Shown piece by piece: positions 60,378 to 64,000 of a stretch of DNA of 64,000 nt; positions within the stretch are counted from its first letter, which is position 1, and every line of letters begins with the position of its first letter. A program made the position numbers and the translations under genes. The notes under the pieces were generated by a model. The model had not been told where the DNA came from and did no database searches. It saw only the letters and a list, made by a program, of their open reading frames with translations. Source of the DNA: Agrostemma githago (Eukaryota > Streptophyta > Magnoliopsida > Caryophyllales > Caryophyllaceae); assembly GCA_958450325.1 (NCBI GenBank), contig OY288247.1, positions 54,315,701-54,379,700 on the forward strand, read 5' to 3'.

Positions 60378-60640
60378 AGGCGGGCAGGTAGTGCCTGCAC
60401 GCTCCTCACAGCAAGCTGCCTTACCCTACCGGGCAGGCGGCTTCCTTGCAGTCTTGTTTTACTGGGGGAATCCTGGTATCTTATCCCAACGGCCTGCTGG
60501 GCGGGCTCCTTGGCTCCTTGGTTCCTTGGACGGGGTCTTCATAGGGCCTGCTAGGCAGGTGGCCCGACGCAGGCTCTTCGACCCTCATCAATTGGTCCTC
60601 ACCTGCTGGAGGGGAAGCAGGGTTCCCCTTTAGCAGGTGG
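60378..60640. repeat. CCTGC/GCAGG inverted-repeat cluster
   Basis: GCAGGTAGTGCCTGC (60384-60398), GCCTGCTGGGCGGGC, CCTGCTAGGCAGG (60549-60561) and further half-sites, about 230 bp and more upstream of the TATA box at 60873. Similar in design to, but unrelated in sequence to, the palindromes of family 1 and R2. Confidence 0.55.
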
Positions 60641-60872
60641 ACTCTTGGTGGAGGGGAGTTGACTTGTGTCTCTTGCCAGTGCATTTAATGCGCTCGCGTA
60701 TTCCCGAGGGAGAGTCTCTTCTGTTATTGGGCATGCCAAGAGTTTAATTGTTCCTTGGGTCATGATTGTCTCGTGCACCAAATGGATTTTTGGGCAGCGT
60801 GCTGGTGTACCGATTGGTCGTTCCTCCTGTCAGGGTGGTTGGGATGTTATTCATTGCTTTGGCCTTTTTCCT

Positions 60873-60880
60873 TATATAAA
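60873..60880 (+). promoter_or_regulatory. TATA box of the 60945 gene
   Basis: TATATAAA, 65 bp before the ATG, with a TTTCTTTTC-rich leader. Confidence 0.6.
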
Positions 60881-60944
60881 TTGCATTTTCCTTCGCCATT
60901 TTCATGACCCATCTCCAACTTTCTTTTCTTTCTTTGTCTTAATC

Positions 60945-61529
60945 ATGGTTTGGATCAAAAAATTTGTGACTCGCCGTGGAGTTCGCCATGTTACTTTCCT
61001 TTTTAGAGGATTTTGGAGGCTTCGGTATGCTCGAGCTGCATATCGAGCTATCCGTCGTAGCCGTCGTTCCCGGCTTCATTCTCGTCGGAACGACAAAAAA
61101 GTCCCTACCAGGTTGAGCAAGCGTCTCAAGAGATCCTCGCCTCCTGCCGTTCCCAGATTCAGGCGTTGCCCTCAGGGAGGGGGCTGCTTTGACCGGGGAT
61201 GCCACGAATGCTTTCCGTGGCTGCACCCCGAGCAGTTTGACCCCAATTTTTTTGATACTGACTCCTCCCTGGCGTCAGGCCCCTCTTCGCCTGTGAGAAG
61301 GACAGCTTGTCGCACCTGCGACGAATCCCAGGCCGTTCCCTTTGGCAGGGACTGGGAGGATAGCAGCCGAGACTCTGATGATAGCGAGGGTCTTGGTTGT
61401 TTGAGTGACAAAGATGGGGATGGAATCTCTGATGATCCTTTCAAAGATTCCCCAGACTGGGACTGGGGTTTGGATTTTGGGGGCCCAGGCAGCCCTGGGG
61501 ACCATTCCTCAGACTTGGATGACGATTAG
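60945..61529 (+). CDS. Unrecognised 194-residue protein, basic N-terminus and acidic C-terminus
   Basis: The start is the ATG after the TATA box and pyrimidine-rich leader; the same frame is open further upstream but without promoter logic. Residues 1-75 are very basic (clusters such as RRSRRSR and RLSKRLKR). Residues 78-95 hold C-x5-C-x3-C-x2-C (CPQGGGCFDRGCHEC), and CRTC lies near residue 127, so metal binding is possible. Residues 130-194 are rich in D, S and G and end in DLDDD. No stops or shifts. Its 3' flank (61600-61660) has plant-like AATGAAA polyadenylation context. I do not recognise the family. It sits beside a gypsy-type extra gene, so a retroelement accessory role is likely. Confidence 0.6.
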   Translation: MVWIKKFVTRRGVRHVTFLFRGFWRLRYARAAYRAIRRSRRSRLHSRRNDKKVPTRLSKRLKRSSPPAVPRFRRCPQGGGCFDRGCHECFPWLHPEQFDPNFFDTDSSLASGPSSPVRRTACRTCDESQAVPFGRDWEDSSRDSDDSEGLGCLSDKDGDGISDDPFKDSPDWDWGLDFGGPGSPGDHSSDLDDD

Positions 61530-61869
61530 GCCTGCGTAGCAGGGTGTTTGACTTTGTCGGGCTGGAATTTTTAGGCCCTTGTGTATTTTCTTTTCTAGTT
61601 TGGCACTAGATGTAATGTTCCCTTTCCAGGGTAATGAAATGAAATTCAGGCAATTTGTTTGTGTGTTGTATTTTTAATATTTGTTTATTACTTTTTTATT
61701 TGAATGAAGAGGGGACGTCACAGGGTGATCAATCCTTTGACACTTTTTGGTCCTTTCGAGGCTGCCCTTGGGAAACTACACAGGGCCGACTTCTGAGGGA
61801 ATGACGCGTGGACAGTAGCCTTTGGGCGGATTTCTGAGGATTTGGCGACTTTTTGTATGCCTTTTTCCC

Positions 61870-61877
61870 TATAAAAG
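61870..61877 (+). promoter_or_regulatory. TATA box of the 62148 gene
   Basis: TATAAAAG followed by a pyrimidine-rich leader of about 250 bases to the ATG at 62148. Confidence 0.6.
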
Positions 61878-62147
61878 TAATCAGTCACCCATTCTTCCTC
61901 TTTTTCCTTCTTCAATCTTTCTTTCCTCTTGAAATCTTCCTTTTCTCTTGAAATCTTCCTTTTCTCTTTCTCTGCAAAACCCTTTGGTGTTGACGATTTG
62001 TGCCTCACTTTGTACCCCCATTTCTCTGGGAGATTTCTCCTTCAGGCTTTCACCCCACCGGCAGACGGCCTTTAGGTTAGACTTTTGTCTTCCATTTCTT
62101 GCTTTTTTCTTTTCGATTTCTCGTCTTCCGTTTCCATTAGAGTTATA

Positions 62148-64000
62148 ATGTCTAGAACTCGTGAGCGGATCCTACCCTTTACTGACCCATCAAGGAGGGA
62201 GGAAAGGGAAAAAGGTAGAGAGAAATTTGCCTCCTCCTCTAGAGAGGTTGGCTCTGGAGTAGTTGAGGAAGAAAATTCGGCGGATAGTGGAGGTGGTAAC
62301 TCTCCTGACCCTCCTTCGTACGACGTCATTGATTCGAATGATGAGGCACTGGAAATTGACCCCTCTAGGACCTCTGGCCCCCTTATTCGTCGGGAAAGGG
62401 GTAAGGTTTATTATTTAGATAGAGCCAAATACCGCATTCCCTTGAGTACTTACCCCGACCCGAAAAATCGGGACGTGATTCTCGCAAAAAATGACGCCGG
62501 TGTGATTGAGCGGTTTTACAATTTTGGGGATGGGTACACCATTGTTGTCCCCGACGAGAAAGACACCGTATGCAACCCTCCCGACGGGTGTATAGCGGTC
62601 TATCACAAGTGTCTAGAGTTCGGCCTTCGCTTTCCCCTTCATCCTTCCCTGGAAGAGATTTTCAGGCGTATGAATGTGGCCATTGCCCAGCTGACAGCCA
62701 CGGCTGTCAGGTCATTAATTTCGTATGTCTGGACTTGCTTGTTCCACCGCGCCGAGCCTTCCATTGATGCCCTGAGGTTTATGGTCGGCCTACAAATGGT
62801 CTCTTCTGGGAGTACGGGCTCCCCTGGATATTGGTCCCTTTTGAGGCAGAAGGGACATGCCTTGGTGTGGCCAGCCATGGACAGTCTGAGAGACTGGAAG
62901 AACAACTTCCTTTATGTACACAGTGCCCATGGGTGGATGATTCCCCGTCATTTCAGGAATCATGTCCACACCAGACTAGAGACCCCCGAGGAGTATCACC
63001 CTGGCGTGGGTGGAAAAGCCTTGGAGGTGAAGCTGAGTGAGAAGGACAGGGAACTGACTGACTATTTTGCCGCTCACACTGATAAACATAGGGTATATGG
63101 CCCTTCATTATGGCTCCCCCATGCGGAGCTCATTGCCACTGATAAATACCTGATCCGGGTGGGCATGAATCTGGGTCCAGATGAAGGTAGTTCAGGAGTG
63201 TTGATGATTCTCCCTTACCCTCTTTCATTTTAAGTGTCCTGACTGTTCGTCTGTTTGCTTTGCAGATTTTGCCACCTTCATTTGGAGAAAAGGGGAGGTG
63301 AGGCGTCAGGGTCTGACCGAAACTCTTACCGTCGTCCAAAGTCGCCCTTCTCTTCCCCCTGATTTCAAGAAAGGTGAGAAGAACTTGATGAAGCACCTGA
63401 AGGGTTTGTCGTTCAGTAGACCAAGGCTCCCTGCCCCTCCCAGATCAACGCCTGCAAAAACGGCGGTTTCTGAAGCCACCCCTTCCCCAGTTGCGAAGGT
63501 GATTGCCTGTGAGGCTACTCCCTCGCCTGTTGGTAGGCAGGGGGGGCTTTCCACAGGGGTTCAGATTCCCTCGGGACCGCGGGCCGCGGGCTCCGAGGAG
63601 ACTGGGGAAAGCACCCCCAGAGGGCTGATTAGAAAGAGGAGCAGGGAGGCTCCGAATGCTGACCAAGTGGTGGATTTGGAAACTGCTACGCCTGAACCAA
63701 ATCGCTTCGCTCAGGGGGTTCCTGCTACCCTCTTCTCCGAGGAGAACACCAAATTCCATTACACCGCCGGCGATAGCCAAGATGTTTCCGCCTTACTTTC
63801 CGACTCTGGGGCAGTTTTAGCGGATCATCTCCTCAAGACTGTCCATTCTGCCACCAATCAGGTTACTCAGTACGTCCAGCGTACCGCCCGAATCATCCAG
63901 GCTTCTGCAGAGTTGGCGGCCCTTAACCGTCTGAGTGACGTGGAACTGTTTAACTCTGACCGCCTTTCTGCAGTCGAAAGGGACGTTGCTCTTATTGCCA
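62148..64000 (+). CDS. 'Putative gypsy type transposon' (PF04195-like) protein, two exons, 3' end outside the window
   Basis: Exon 1 62148-63186: an acidic, S/E-rich first 100 residues, then the domain seen in PF04195 proteins (PPDGCIAVYHKCLEFGLRFPL, HPSLEEIFRRM, LISYVW). A short intron fits 63187-63265 (donor GTAGTT, acceptor TTTGCAG, 79 bases). Exon 2 then runs without a stop from 63266 to the window end, beginning DFATFIWRKGEV, then a P/S/T-rich linker and a probably helical end. Without splicing the frame stops at 63233. Such proteins occur as extra genes in Ogre-like and other plant gypsy elements; their function is unknown. It is the least damaged long coding region in the window. Confidence 0.7.

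Noticed and set aside
61840..61852. ATTTGGCGACT as an Ogre-type primer binding site
   Set aside because: The match stops after TGGCGACT, no LTR end precedes it, and a TATA box follows within 30 bp.

Overview
This window is plant nuclear DNA made almost entirely of nested LTR retrotransposons, one broken LINE and their solo LTRs. No ordinary single-copy host gene is recognisable. Signs of a plant genome are Ty3/gypsy elements of the Tat (Ogre/Retand) type with a second, archaeal-like RNase H, primer sites matching plant tRNA ends, a plant L1-type LINE, and plant-mobile-domain (PMD) and 'putative gypsy type transposon' extra genes. Retand-like elements were first described in Silene, so a Caryophyllales host is plausible, but this is inference. 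All coordinates were read by eye and edges may be off by a few bases.

Layout. 1-7214: non-autonomous LTR element ('family 1', minus strand, tRNA-Asp-type primer site), cut by the window start and inserted into a Retand-like element ('R1'). 7215-14328: right part of R1 (RNase H, aRNH, integrase, a structured 3' motif, a broken antisense PMD gene with its own TATA box, 3' LTR). R1 sits in a minus-strand gypsy LTR fragment (14329-14878). 14879-17444: unassigned or LTR-like sequence. 17445-48610: one LINE split in three by two insertions: (a) 18160-29637, a gag-only Retand derivative ('R2') with an ATACC target duplication; (b) 30470-48089, a very long solo LTR ('F', family 3) with a TAATC target duplication. 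F contains a second solo LTR of the same family (G), an initiator-Met-primed Ty3/gypsy element (E) that itself carries a family-1 solo LTR, and a partial tandem duplication of the locus ending in a hybrid solo LTR. 49448-about 59370: a third Retand-like copy ('R3') with a tandemly duplicated antisense PMD region; the second copy is split by another family-3 solo LTR (H, 54537-58308, CTTGC duplication). 60300-64000: GC-richer, well-preserved sequence with two TATA-driven transcription units: an unrecognised charged protein (60945-61529) and a two-exon 'putative gypsy type transposon' protein open to the window end.

How the parts relate. Most coding regions are broken by frameshifts and stops, so the window is largely a fossil record of insertion and recombination. 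Three features look functional or newly describable. First, a three-way-junction RNA shape is conserved with compensatory changes 3' of pol or gag in R1, R2 and R3. Second, clusters of 12-16 bp GC-rich palindromes lie just upstream of the LTR TATA boxes of two unrelated families. Third, the antisense PMD genes carry their own TATA boxes.
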